Translations under genes and position numbers: made by a program
In this document: in pieces, positions 27,218 to 35,369 of the stretch
Layout of the letters: every line of letters starts with the position of its first letter
Position numbering within the stretch: the stretch's first letter is position 1
From: Pseudomonas frederiksbergensis
GTDB taxonomy: Bacteria > Pseudomonadota > Gammaproteobacteria > Pseudomonadales > Pseudomonadaceae
Assembly: GCF_017114915.1 (NCBI RefSeq)
Contig: NZ_JAAUOE010000012.1
Span: 62,001 to 126,000, forward strand
DNA: 64,000 nucleotides
Direction of reading: 5' to 3'
Notes under the pieces: generated by a model
Told to the model about the DNA's origin: nothing
Databases searched by the model: none
The model's input: the letters and a program-made list of their open reading frames with translations, nothing else

Positions 27218-27895
27218 ATGCCCGATTTCGACTGGAACATCCCTCTGCCCCTGCACTTCGGCCAAGCCGAAACTCCGCAGATGAGTCTGGCCAGAGCCTT
27301 GCCGGACGATCCCCAGCGTCCGGTTTTCGAAACCTTTATCCAGCAGCGTTTTCGAAAAGCCCATGGCGCCGATATCCGCCACTTCATGCCGCAACTGTTC
27401 GGCATGAGCGATACCTCAGACACTTTGTGTGCGGTGGCGGGCATACGACTGGCCAGTACCGAACCCTTGTTTCTGGAGCGTTACCTGGACGAGACGATTG
27501 ATCCGCTGATCAGCGACGCGGCCGGCCAACCCGTGGACCGGGCAGGTATCGTCGAGGTCGGTAACCTCGCCGCCAGCGATACCGGCAGCGCACGGCTGAG
27601 CATCATCGCCATCACCTACCTGTTGGCCATGGGCGGGCTGGAATGGGTGGCGTTCACCGGCAACATCGGGCTGGTAAACAGCTTTCATCGACTGGGTTTG
27701 AAGCCGGTGACGCTGTGCGCCGCCGATCCCGAGCGGCTGGGCGAGGACCGTCACCACTGGGGCAGTTATTACGAGAGTCAGCCATGGGTGCATGTCGGCA
27801 ATATCCGCGCCGGTTTCATCCATTTGCGCAACATCGGTCTGTTCAATCGCATGGGGTTGCCGACGTCCCTTGAGGAGTCCACCCATGTCGCCTGA
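27218..27895 (+). CDS. thermostable-hemolysin family protein (probable acyltransferase-like fold)
   Basis: 225 residues from ATG 27218, preceded by GGGAGG. The sequence belongs to the thermostable hemolysin (T_hemolysin) family: conserved LFLERYLDETID, GIVEVGNLAASDTGSARLSIIAI and EWVAFTGNIGLVNSFHRLGLKP. The last two blocks recall the GNAT/LuxI-type acyltransferase core (a beta strand with an EV..LA motif, then a helix and strand), so an acyl-transfer role is possible; no hemolytic role is evident and there is no signal peptide. It is the first gene of a coupled seven-gene operon and overlaps the AMP-ligase gene by 11 bases. Function unknown. Confidence 0.85.
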   Translation: MPDFDWNIPLPLHFGQAETPQMSLARALPDDPQRPVFETFIQQRFRKAHGADIRHFMPQLFGMSDTSDTLCAVAGIRLASTEPLFLERYLDETIDPLISDAAGQPVDRAGIVEVGNLAASDTGSARLSIIAITYLLAMGGLEWVAFTGNIGLVNSFHRLGLKPVTLCAADPERLGEDRHHWGSYYESQPWVHVGNIRAGFIHLRNIGLFNRMGLPTSLEESTHVA

Positions 27896-29366
27896 AATGG
27901 AGCGGTTCAAGCAGACCCTGCGCAATCACGCTGAACGCAAGACCAACGCCATCGCCTTGTGGGGCGATCAGTTGAAACTGGACTACGCCACGCTGTACGC
28001 CGAGGTCATGTACCGCCAACAGCGTCTGCGCGATGAGCACGTCAAAGTGGTCGCGTTGGCCCTGGACAATGGCACCGAGGCAATGCTCTGGGACCTGGCC
28101 GTCCTGTTCGAAGGGCTGACCTGCCTGACGTTGCCGCCCTTCTTCAGCCCGGCGCAACGCAATCATTGCCTGCAACAGAGCCAGGCCGAACTGGTGATTG
28201 CCGAACCGGAACTGGAGGCCGAACTGCAAGCGGCGGGCTACGAAAAAAACGGTGAATTCTGGCATCGCACCTTCAGCGGCCCGAACCTGATACCCGAAGG
28301 CACCGCCAAACTGACCTTCACCTCAGGCACCACCGGCACGCCCAAAGGCGTGTGCCTGAGCGCCGAAAGCCTTTTGCGGGTGGCCCGTGAACTGGATCAG
28401 GCGAGCAAGCCCACCGATCCGCGGCATCACCTGGCGCTGCTGCCCCTGGCGATTCTGCTGGAAGACCTAGGCTGCTATGCCGCGCTGTATGCCGGCGCGA
28501 CCTTGAGCGTACCGAGCCAGAAAACCCTGGGCATTCAAGGTGCCAGCGGTGTTGATGTGCCGCGGCTGCTGGGGTGCCTGGCCGCCCGTGCGCCCGAGAG
28601 CTTGATCCTGGTGCCGCAGTTGCTGCTGATGCTGGTCAGCGCCGCCGAGCAAAAAGCATTCAACCCCCAATCGTTGCGTTTCGCCGCCGTGGGCGGTGCG
28701 CGGGTCAGCGAAGAGTTACTGCATCGTGCCCAACGCATCGGCATACCGGTGTACGAGGGATACGGATTGTCGGAGTGCGCGTCGGTGGTGTGCCTCAATC
28801 GCCCAGGCGCGCGCCGCCCTGGTAGCGTCGGCCGTCCCCTGCCCCATGTCGAGATTCGCCTGGCCGACGATGGTGAAGTGCTGGTCAAGGGCTCGACCCT
28901 GCTCGGCTATCTGGGGCAAGCGCCCTTCAGCGATGATTGGTGGCCGACCGGCGATCTCGGCGAGTTCGACCCGGAAGGTTTTCTCTACCTCAACGGGCGC
29001 AAGAAGCATCAGTTCGTCACCAGTTTCGGCCGCAACGTCAATCCGGAATGGGTCGAGGCCGAACTCACTCAGCGTCGCCACATCGCTCAGGCGTTTGTCT
29101 ATGGCGAAGCGATGCCAACCAATCACGCCCTGCTCTGGCCCCATCGGCCGGACTGCACCGATGAAGAGCTCGCTGCCGCCGTGGCCCAGGCCAACGAGGC
29201 CTTGCCCGATTACGCCCAGGTTCATCACTGGACCCGTCTCGATCAACCGTTCACCGCCGCCAACGGCTTGCTGACCGCCAATGGCCGACCGCGCCGCGAC
29301 GCCATCGTCGAACGTTACCGGGCGCAGCTCACTGAATCCGTTTTTTCCGAGGAATCCGCATCATGA
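27885..29366 (+). CDS. AMP-forming acyl-CoA synthetase/ligase
   Basis: 493 residues of the adenylate-forming family. Core motifs: TSGTTGTPKG (146-155), YEGYGLSE (290-297), TGD (355-357) and the hinge region GRKKHQ...NVNPEWVE (371-391). The A10 motif near the C-terminus reads LTANGRPRRD, so the catalytic lysine expected after Gly is arginine (R468); this could weaken or change the adenylation step. ATG 27885 has TGAGGAG upstream and overlaps the previous gene, showing translational coupling. It would activate a carboxylic, perhaps fatty, acid for the neighbouring enzymes. No carrier protein gene is in the operon. Confidence 0.88.
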   Translation: MSPEMERFKQTLRNHAERKTNAIALWGDQLKLDYATLYAEVMYRQQRLRDEHVKVVALALDNGTEAMLWDLAVLFEGLTCLTLPPFFSPAQRNHCLQQSQAELVIAEPELEAELQAAGYEKNGEFWHRTFSGPNLIPEGTAKLTFTSGTTGTPKGVCLSAESLLRVARELDQASKPTDPRHHLALLPLAILLEDLGCYAALYAGATLSVPSQKTLGIQGASGVDVPRLLGCLAARAPESLILVPQLLLMLVSAAEQKAFNPQSLRFAAVGGARVSEELLHRAQRIGIPVYEGYGLSECASVVCLNRPGARRPGSVGRPLPHVEIRLADDGEVLVKGSTLLGYLGQAPFSDDWWPTGDLGEFDPEGFLYLNGRKKHQFVTSFGRNVNPEWVEAELTQRRHIAQAFVYGEAMPTNHALLWPHRPDCTDEELAAAVAQANEALPDYAQVHHWTRLDQPFTAANGLLTANGRPRRDAIVERYRAQLTESVFSEESAS

Positions 29367-30037
29367 GTTTTTTCGACACCCTGCAAGAAGCCACCCTGCA
29401 AGAACGCCACGAGTTGTTCAACCTGCCGATCATCCGCGATGCCCTTGAGGGCAAGGTCAGCCTGGACAGCTACCGCGCTTTTCTCGCCCAGGCCTACTAC
29501 CACGTGCGCCATACCGTGCCGTTGATGATGGCGTGCGGCGCACGTTTGCCGCAGCGCCTGGAATGGCTGCGCAAGGCGGTGTGCGAGTACATCGAGGACG
29601 AATACGGCCACGAACAATGGATACTCAACGACATCGCAGCCTGTGGCGGCGACAAAGACGCCGTGCGTGACGGTCGTCCATCGTTGCCAATCGAGTTGAT
29701 GGTCAGTTTCCTCTACGACCTGATTGCCCGGGACAACCCGGTGGGCCTGTTCGGCATGGTCAACGTGCTGGAAGGCACCAGCATTGCCCTGGCCACCCAC
29801 GCGGCCGGCAGCATCCGCGAGCGTTTGGCGCTGCCGGAAACCGCCTTCAGCTACCTGAGTTCCCATGGTTCGCTGGATATCGAACACATGCAGACCTACC
29901 GCCGGCTGATGAATACACTCGAAGACCCGGCCGATCAAGCCGCAGTGATTCATGCCTCGAAGGTCGTTTACAAGCTCTATACAGACATGTTCCGCGGCCT
30001 GCCCCGCGATGGGGAGAACCTGCATGCAGCTGCATGA
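29363..30037 (+). CDS. heme-oxygenase-like diiron oxidase/oxygenase (TenA/UndA superfamily)
   Basis: 224-residue all-helical protein. Although such proteins are often labelled TenA regulators, the six metal ligands of UndA-type diiron enzymes can be mapped: E80 and H83 (ExxH in DEYGHEQW), E137 (NVLEGTS), and H168, D172, H175 (HxxxDxxH in SSHGSLDIEHM). This supports a nonheme diiron enzyme that uses O2 on an acyl or amino-acid derived substrate, as UndA, BesC and SznF do. It overlaps the ligase gene by 4 bases, so the ligase product or its acyl derivative is a plausible substrate. Product unknown. Confidence 0.87.
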   Translation: MSFFDTLQEATLQERHELFNLPIIRDALEGKVSLDSYRAFLAQAYYHVRHTVPLMMACGARLPQRLEWLRKAVCEYIEDEYGHEQWILNDIAACGGDKDAVRDGRPSLPIELMVSFLYDLIARDNPVGLFGMVNVLEGTSIALATHAAGSIRERLALPETAFSYLSSHGSLDIEHMQTYRRLMNTLEDPADQAAVIHASKVVYKLYTDMFRGLPRDGENLHAAA

Positions 30038-30833
30038 AGCCCGTGTGGTTTTGACCGGGGCCAGCGGCGGTATCGGCCTGGCCATCGCCAGCGCCCTGTG
30101 TGCCAGGGGCGCGCGGGTGTTGGCCGTGTCCCGGCACCGGGAGGCGCTGGAACCCTTGCTCGAACGCTACCCGCTGCACCTGTGTTGGGTCGGCGCTGAC
30201 CTGACCGTCCCCGGCGACCGACACAAAGTGCTGGCCGCGGCCAAAGCCATCGGCGGCATCAACCTGCTGGTCAACGCTGCCGGGGTCAATCACTTCGCCA
30301 TGCTCGAACAGCTCGATGACAGCGAGATCAATGCGATGCTGGCGGTGAACATCAGCGCGCCGATCTGCCTGACCAAGCTTTTGCTGCCGCTGCTCAAGCA
30401 GGCTGAGAGCGCCATGGTGGTGAACGTCGGCTCGACCTACGGCTCCATCGGCTACCCCGGTTACGCCAGCTATTGCGCCACCAAGTTTGCCCTGCGCGGT
30501 TTCTCCGAAGCCCTGCGCCGGGAGCTGGCCGACACCCGGATCAACGTGCTTTACGTTGCCCCCCGGGCGACCCACACCAGCATGAACAGCCCGGCGGCCC
30601 AGGCGCTGAACGATGCGCTCAAAGCCAATGTCGACGACCCGCAAACCGTCGCTTCGGCGGTGATCCACGCCATTGCCGGTGACCGTCGCGATTTGTATCT
30701 GGGCTGGCCGGAACGCTTTTTCGTCCGCCTGAACAGTCTGTTGCCGCATCTGGTGGACCGTGGCTTGCGCAAGCAGTTGCCGCTGATCCGTCGCCTGAGT
30801 CAGAAGACCGATAACGAGAGCCTCAAACCATGA
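30024..30833 (+). CDS. short-chain dehydrogenase/reductase
   Basis: 269 residues from ATG 30024 (GGGGAG upstream), overlapping the diiron gene by 14 bases. Rossmann cofactor motif TGASGGIG (11-18), NAAG (84-87), catalytic Ser near 137 (NVGSTYGS) and Y150-x3-K154 (YCATK). R37 after the second strand (AVSRHRE) suggests NADP(H). The C-terminal 40 residues (YLGWPERFFVRLNSLLPHLVD) are long and amphipathic, as in SDRs acting on lipid or membrane-bound substrates. Probably reduces or oxidises a carbonyl/hydroxyl in the pathway of this operon. Confidence 0.88.
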   Translation: MQLHEARVVLTGASGGIGLAIASALCARGARVLAVSRHREALEPLLERYPLHLCWVGADLTVPGDRHKVLAAAKAIGGINLLVNAAGVNHFAMLEQLDDSEINAMLAVNISAPICLTKLLLPLLKQAESAMVVNVGSTYGSIGYPGYASYCATKFALRGFSEALRRELADTRINVLYVAPRATHTSMNSPAAQALNDALKANVDDPQTVASAVIHAIAGDRRDLYLGWPERFFVRLNSLLPHLVDRGLRKQLPLIRRLSQKTDNESLKP

Positions 30834-31474
30834 AAAAAATCCTCACCAGCTTGTTGCTCGCCGTACTGAGCCAAAGCGTCTGGGCGCTGGACGCCGCCGA
30901 TCAGCAGCGCCTCAATGCCATTCAGCAAAGCTGGGCGCACATCCAGTACGAATTGCCCGCCGAACAGCGCACTGCAGCCTTCGAAAAACTCGCGACTCAG
31001 GCCTCGGCGTTCACCCAGGAACGCCAATCCCTGGCCGAAGCGTGGATCTGGTCCGGTATCGTCACCAGCAGTTGGGCCGGAGCCCAGGGTGGTCTCGGTG
31101 CCCTGAGCAAGGTCAAGGCGGCCAAAGTTGATCTGGAAAAAGCCCTGGCCATTGACCCCAAGGCCCTGCAAGGCTCGGCCTACACCAGCCTCGCGGCGCT
31201 GTATGATCGAGTGCCCGGCTGGCCTATCGGTTTCGGCGATGCCGACAAGGCCGAGCAACTGTTGAAGCAGGCCTTGCAACTGAACCCGACCGGCATCGAC
31301 AGTCTGTACTTCTGGGGCGATCACCTTTACCGTCAAAAGCGCTATGGTGAAGCCAGGGACGCGCTGCAAAAAGCCCTGCACGCCGCGCCCCGTCCTGGCC
31401 GGGAAAGCGCCGACGCCGGGCGCCGCAAAGAGATCGAAGCATTACTGGTGGACGTGAACAAGAAACTCAACTGA
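30830..31474 (+). CDS. exported TPR-repeat protein
   Basis: 214 residues with a clear Sec signal peptide (MKKILTSLLLAVLSQSVWA, cleavage before LDAADQ). The mature part shows TPR-like helices, clearest in KVDLEKALAIDPKALQGSAYTS and AEQLLKQALQLNPTGIDSLYF and RYGEARDALQKALHAAP. It should sit in the periplasm and could act as a scaffold or as an accessory sensor for the kinase encoded downstream. It overlaps the SDR gene by 4 bases (ATGA), so it belongs to the same translationally coupled set. Confidence 0.85.
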   Translation: MKKILTSLLLAVLSQSVWALDAADQQRLNAIQQSWAHIQYELPAEQRTAAFEKLATQASAFTQERQSLAEAWIWSGIVTSSWAGAQGGLGALSKVKAAKVDLEKALAIDPKALQGSAYTSLAALYDRVPGWPIGFGDADKAEQLLKQALQLNPTGIDSLYFWGDHLYRQKRYGEARDALQKALHAAPRPGRESADAGRRKEIEALLVDVNKKLN

Positions 31475-31485
31475 CAGGAGTCCGC

Positions 31486-32148
31486 GTGCGCTTATTACTG
31501 ATCGAGGATGACGTGGCCCTCGGCGAGGGCATTCATCAGGCCCTGGGCCGTGAGGGTTACACCGTCGATTGGCTGCAGGACGGCAGCAACGCCTTGCATT
31601 CACTGCTCAGCGAAACGTTTGATGTGGCCGTGCTCGACCTGGGCCTGCCGCGCATGGATGGTCTGGAAGTGTTGCGCCGTTTGCGTGCCAGCGGTTCGAA
31701 CCTGCCGGTACTGATCCTCACCGCCCGGGATGCCACCGAAGATCGCATCGCCGGGCTGGACGCCGGCGCCGACGATTACCTGATCAAACCCTTCGACCTG
31801 GCCGAACTCAAGGCTCGCCTGCGGGCCTTGTTACGCCGCAGTGCCGGTCGCTCCCAAGTGCTGATCGAACACGCAGGCATCAGTCTGAACCCCGGTACCC
31901 AGCAAGTCAGTTATCAGGGCGAGCCAGTAGCCCTGACGCCCAAGGAATATCAACTGCTCCATGAATTGCTCTCGCCTCCAGGTCGGGTCATGACCCGCGA
32001 TCATCTGATGCAACTGCTTTATGGCTGGAATGAAGAAGCCGAAAGCAACACCCTGGAAGTGCACATCCATCACCTGCGCAAGAAGTTCTCCAGCGACCTG
32101 ATCCGCACCATTCGTGGGGTGGGTTATCTGGTGGAGGAGCGTCGATGA
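31486..32148 (+). CDS. OmpR-family response regulator (QseB/PmrA-like)
   Basis: 220 residues from GTG 31486 with CAGGAG upstream. Receiver domain with the acidic pocket E7-D8-D9, phosphorylation site D51 and K101; C-terminal winged HTH (about 127-218) with ALTPKEYQLLHELL and the recognition region SNTLEVHIHHLRKKF, typical of the QseB/PmrA branch. It overlaps the kinase gene by 4 bases. The YTTAAG-type boxes at 27128-27167 upstream of the operon are the expected kind of target, so the operon is probably under its own control. Confidence 0.92.
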   Translation: MRLLLIEDDVALGEGIHQALGREGYTVDWLQDGSNALHSLLSETFDVAVLDLGLPRMDGLEVLRRLRASGSNLPVLILTARDATEDRIAGLDAGADDYLIKPFDLAELKARLRALLRRSAGRSQVLIEHAGISLNPGTQQVSYQGEPVALTPKEYQLLHELLSPPGRVMTRDHLMQLLYGWNEEAESNTLEVHIHHLRKKFSSDLIRTIRGVGYLVEERR

Positions 32149-33521
32149 CCTCGATCCGGCGTCGCACCCTGACGCTGATCATCGGCCTGATGCTGACGGG
32201 GTTGGCGATCATCAGCGTGTTCAACCTGCACGACAGCAATCACGAAATTGCCGAAGTCTATGACGCCCAGCTGGCGCAGAATGCCCGGCTGCTGCAGGGT
32301 GTGATGCGCATGCCGCTGGCCAGCCATGAACACGCCGAACTGTACCAAGCGTTCAACAAGGCCTTGAGTGAAGCGGTGCCGGGAGTCGATGGTCACCCCT
32401 ATGAAAGCAAAATTGCCTTTCAGGTGTGGAATCGCAAGGGCGAAGTGCTGGTGCACACCGCCAGCGCCCCCTCCTTCACCGTGCCACCGACGACACACGG
32501 TTTCAGCGATGTGGTGGATCTGCACAACCGCCATTGGCGGGCGTTCATGCTCGAAGACAAGCAGAATGACCTGCGCATCTGGGTCGGTGAACGGAACGAC
32601 GTGCGTACGGACCTGGTAGACCGGATCGTGCGTCACACCCTGTGGCCCAATGTGTTGGGCAGCCTGATTCTGGCGGCCATGGTCTGGCTGGCCATTGGCT
32701 GGGGGCTCAAACCCCTGGCCGATATGGCGGCGACGTTGCGGGCACGGCACAGCGGTTCTCTGGAGCCGTTGCAACTGACCCCGTTGCCCAGCGAACTGGA
32801 ACCGATGCAAGCAGCGCTCAATCGCATGCTCGCGCAAATTCAAGAGGTGCTCGGCCGTGAGCGGCGCTTCATCGCCGACGCTGCCCACGAATTACGCACG
32901 CCACTGGCCGTGTTGCGGGTGCATGCGCAAAATCTGCAGGAGGCCGGCACGGAACAGGAACGTCGTGAGTCCCTGGCGTTTCTGATTGCCGGGGTCGACC
33001 GCACCAGCCGTCTGGTCAATCAGTTGCTGACCATGGCCCGTCTCGAACCCAAGGCCGCGGCCCCGGTGCTGCACAGCATCGACTTGAGTGAAACCGTGCG
33101 CGCCAGCCTGGCCCAACTCACGCCCTGGTTATTGAGCAGGAACCTGGAGCTGGCTTTCGACGCCGAGGACCGGCCTTTCAAAGTCCTCGCCGATGCTGGC
33201 GCCATCGACATCGCCCTGAACAACCTGGTCACCAACGCGGCGAATTTTTCGCCGGAGCATGGCGTCATCACCGTGCAGTTGAGCCGGGACGACGGGTTCT
33301 ACAACTTGAGCGTCCAGGACCAGGGACCGGGCATCAACGAAGCGGATCGCGCACGGTTGTTCGAACGCTTTTACAGCCGTGGAAACACCGGCGGCGCGGG
33401 CTTGGGACTGGCCATCGTCAACACCATCGCAACGCGGCTGGGCGGGCGGATTACCCTGGTCAATCCGCCGGAAGGCGGGTTGCGGGCGACCCTGTCGATT
33501 CCTGTTGATCAGCACCATTGA
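32145..33521 (+). CDS. sensor histidine kinase (QseC-like)
   Basis: 458 residues: membrane helix about 8-26, periplasmic sensor of about 140 residues, second helix about 170-190 (NVLGSLILAAMVWLAIGWGLKPL), a short HAMP-like linker, dimerisation domain with the phospho-acceptor H248 in DAAHELRTPL, and an ATP-binding domain with N box NNLVTNAANFS, G1 box DQGPGI, and G2 box GAGLGLAIV. Partner of the response regulator just upstream. The periplasmic part lacks an obvious acidic iron-binding motif, so the signal is unknown; the pathway product or the periplasmic TPR protein are candidates. Confidence 0.92.
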   Translation: MTSIRRRTLTLIIGLMLTGLAIISVFNLHDSNHEIAEVYDAQLAQNARLLQGVMRMPLASHEHAELYQAFNKALSEAVPGVDGHPYESKIAFQVWNRKGEVLVHTASAPSFTVPPTTHGFSDVVDLHNRHWRAFMLEDKQNDLRIWVGERNDVRTDLVDRIVRHTLWPNVLGSLILAAMVWLAIGWGLKPLADMAATLRARHSGSLEPLQLTPLPSELEPMQAALNRMLAQIQEVLGRERRFIADAAHELRTPLAVLRVHAQNLQEAGTEQERRESLAFLIAGVDRTSRLVNQLLTMARLEPKAAAPVLHSIDLSETVRASLAQLTPWLLSRNLELAFDAEDRPFKVLADAGAIDIALNNLVTNAANFSPEHGVITVQLSRDDGFYNLSVQDQGPGINEADRARLFERFYSRGNTGGAGLGLAIVNTIATRLGGRITLVNPPEGGLRATLSIPVDQHH

Positions 33522-33527
33522 ACACTC

Positions 33528-33570
33528 TGTGGCGAGGGAGCTTGCTCCCGCTGGACCGCACAGCGGCCCC
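33528..33570. repeat. single REP element, GTGGCGAGGGAGCTTGCTCCC class
   Basis: TGTGGCGAGGGAGCTTGCTC at 33529, followed by CCGCTGG and the usual CAGCGGCCCC tail; 7 bases after the kinase stop codon. Confidence 0.8.
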
Positions 33571-33628
33571 AAAAAGGGACTGCTGCACAGCCCAACGTCG
33601 GTCACTCACTCACCCCAGCAGACCGCGC

Positions 33629-33988
33629 CTACTTGGGTAGATCAATTTTATCCAACACTCGGTTTGCGGTGATCTCCGCCACCATGATGCTGTTTGAAAT
33701 GCCCAGCAGGGCGTAGCGCGACTCACCCTCCAGATGATCCACCAACTGATGGACCATCACATCGACCGAGGCCAGTGTCTCGACTAGAAAAACCGCCAGG
33801 GTTTCGGCCGTGGCCTCCGGGGCCACGGCAAACAGCCTGCTGGGTTTACGCGCGGTGGCTTTGATGTCGGCATTCGACGGAAAGTGGAAGTTCAGAGCCC
33901 GCTCGGCGGCCTCGTTGAGCTTCTTTGAATCGGGTTCGTACGGGGAGACCGGATCGGTGTCCGGTGGATTGGGTGTGACCTTGAACAT
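33629..33988 (-). CDS. DUF6124-family small protein
   Basis: 119-residue soluble protein starting MFKVTPNPPDTDPVSPYEPDSKKLNEAAERAL, the hallmark start of the Pseudomonas DUF6124 family. The rest predicts as helices (ETLAVFLVETLASVDVMVHQLVDHLEG and LLGISNSIMVAEITANRVLDKI). TAGGAAAC about 10 bases before ATG acts as ribosome binding site. Function unknown. The 218 bases upstream form a structured RNA leader of the same architecture as the one preceding the DUF3077 gene at 60308, so both may be controlled in the same way. Confidence 0.88.
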   Translation of the reverse strand: MFKVTPNPPDTDPVSPYEPDSKKLNEAAERALNFHFPSNADIKATARKPSRLFAVAPEATAETLAVFLVETLASVDVMVHQLVDHLEGESRYALLGISNSIMVAEITANRVLDKIDLPK

Positions 33989-34206
33989 ATTCTGAGTTTC
34001 CTATTGGGTGCCACCCCTCTTGCGACTAAACGAGAGGGGAGGCAGCTGCACGCAGGTTAGTCGACCGGGAAACTCAGAAATCCGGCGCGCCCGAAGGCGC
34101 CCTACGTACAGCTACCATCAAGTACAGGAATGAAAGACCTGCATGACAGATGCACGCACAACTGAGTTAACGCGGGCGACTAAACCCGATCACTGATGGG
34201 CAGTGA
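33989..34206 (-). ncRNA. structured leader RNA of the DUF6124 gene (copy A of a paired element)
   Basis: Read on the minus strand: hairpin TCACTG/CAGTGA (34206-34190); GGG-loop-CCC hairpin whose loop holds TTAGTCG (34183-34177); a 60-base linker; a 16-bp helix GGTAGCTGTACGTAGG with CCTGCGTGCAGCTGCC (34116-34101 with 34056-34041, three G-U pairs) enclosing a GCGCC-TTCG-GGCGC hairpin and CCGG/CCGG; then a CCCCTCT/AGAGGGG hairpin whose loop again holds TTAGTCG (34029-34023), just before the ribosome binding site. The complement CGACTAA lies at 34063-34057. The same layout, with compensatory changes, occurs at 60074-60307. Cis-regulatory RNA or a processed small RNA are both possible. Confidence 0.72.
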
Positions 34207-34316
34207 CGGGAATCAAGTTACCGAGCGGGCCCAAGGCGCACAAGCCGGCGGATTCTGTCTTACGTGTAGGGGGTGGCGCAAGGCGTCGTAGCCTTTGGAT
34301 GGTAACGGCAAGCTTC

Positions 34317-34348
34317 ATTTAAACGATCGCGATTTTTCTTGTTTAAAT
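34317..34348. repeat. inverted repeat at the end of a LysR gene
   Basis: ATTTAAAC (34317-34324) and GTTTAAAT (34341-34348), spaced by 16 bases; the right arm overlaps the LysR stop codon. No T run follows on either strand, so terminator function is uncertain. Confidence 0.5.
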
Positions 34349-35236
34349 AGGCCTTCCCAGCAACAACCCCTGCTCGCGCTCACACAACTCCACCACGTAA
34401 TCCCACAACACCCGCAGCCGCACCGACTTGTGCAGCTCGCGCCGCGTGCTGATCCAATAACTGCGCTGGATGCTTTCATCCGGCAGCAACGACACCAGTT
34501 CGGGATCGGCGCTGGCCATGTAGCACGGCAGCACGGCGATTCCCAGGCCCGAGCGCGCGGCCTGTTGTTGGGCGATGACGCTGGTGCTGTGAAACACCAC
34601 CTGGGGGTTGCGGCAGAAGCTGTTGAGGAACATCAGTTCCTGGCTGAACAGCAAATCGTCGACGTAGCCGATCCACGCATGGCGGCCGAGGTCTTCGCGG
34701 CTGCGCAGCGGTGGCGAGCGGTCCAGATAGGCCTGGCTGGCGTAGAGCGCCAGTCGATAGTCGGTGAGTTTGCGGGTGACCAGCATGTCGGCGGCCGGGC
34801 GTTCCAGGTGAATGCTGATCTCTGCTTCACGGTTGAGGATGCTGACGAAACGCGGCACCGCCACCAGTTCCACTTCCAGCCCCGGATAGCGTTCGAACAA
34901 GCCGTTCATGCGGCTGGCGAGGAACATGATGCCCAGCCCTTCCGTCACCCCGACGCGGATCTTGCCCAGTGGCGCGGTGGATTGGGTGATTTCCTCCTGG
35001 GCCAGCAACGCGACGTTTTCCATGGCCTCGGCATGCTTGAGCAGCGCTTCGCCCGCCGGGGTCAGTTCGTAGCCTTGGGCATGCTGAACGAACAGCGCAG
35101 TGCCGAGGCTTTTTTCAATGGCTTCGATGTGCCGGGCCACAGTGGCGTGGGTGGTGTTCAAGCGGCGGGCGGCGGTCAGCAAGCGGCCGCTGCGCTGCAA
35201 TTCGAGAAAAAACCGCAGGTCATTCCAGTCGAACAT
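34343..35236 (-). CDS. LysR-family regulator next to a GMC dehydrogenase
   Basis: 297 residues with HTH at about 3-62 (RRLNTTHATVARHIEAIEKSLGTALF) and the effector domain behind. N-terminus MFDWNDLRFFLELQRSGRLLTAARRL is typical of the branch that includes regulators of alcohol/aldehyde metabolism genes. Divergent from the GMC oxidoreductase across about 130 bases, so it likely controls that gene and perhaps the following transporter. Confidence 0.88.
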   Translation of the reverse strand: MFDWNDLRFFLELQRSGRLLTAARRLNTTHATVARHIEAIEKSLGTALFVQHAQGYELTPAGEALLKHAEAMENVALLAQEEITQSTAPLGKIRVGVTEGLGIMFLASRMNGLFERYPGLEVELVAVPRFVSILNREAEISIHLERPAADMLVTRKLTDYRLALYASQAYLDRSPPLRSREDLGRHAWIGYVDDLLFSQELMFLNSFCRNPQVVFHSTSVIAQQQAARSGLGIAVLPCYMASADPELVSLLPDESIQRSYWISTRRELHKSVRLRVLWDYVVELCEREQGLLLGRPI

Positions 35237-35342
35237 GAACCATCCTTGAGGCGATGTCGTTAACCAAACTGTCTAAAAACGCACAGCAGCTGCGCAAAAA
35301 CTAACATTCTTTTAACGAAAGCTAACAACTAGGATGACCGAC

Positions 35343-35363
35343 AACAAGAACAACAATACGAGG
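35343..35363 (+). promoter_or_regulatory. A-rich Hfq/Crc-type site abutting the GMC dehydrogenase ribosome binding site
   Basis: AACAAGAACAACAATA (35343-35358) contains overlapping AAnAAnAA units and is followed at once by CGAGG, the ribosome binding site of ATG 35370. This is a textbook location for Hfq/Crc translational repression. Confidence 0.65.
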
Positions 35364-35369
35364 TCAGGG

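Noticed and set aside
29363..30037. TenA thiaminase or TenA transcriptional regulator
   Set aside because: The thiaminase cysteine context is not seen, whereas all six diiron ligands are.
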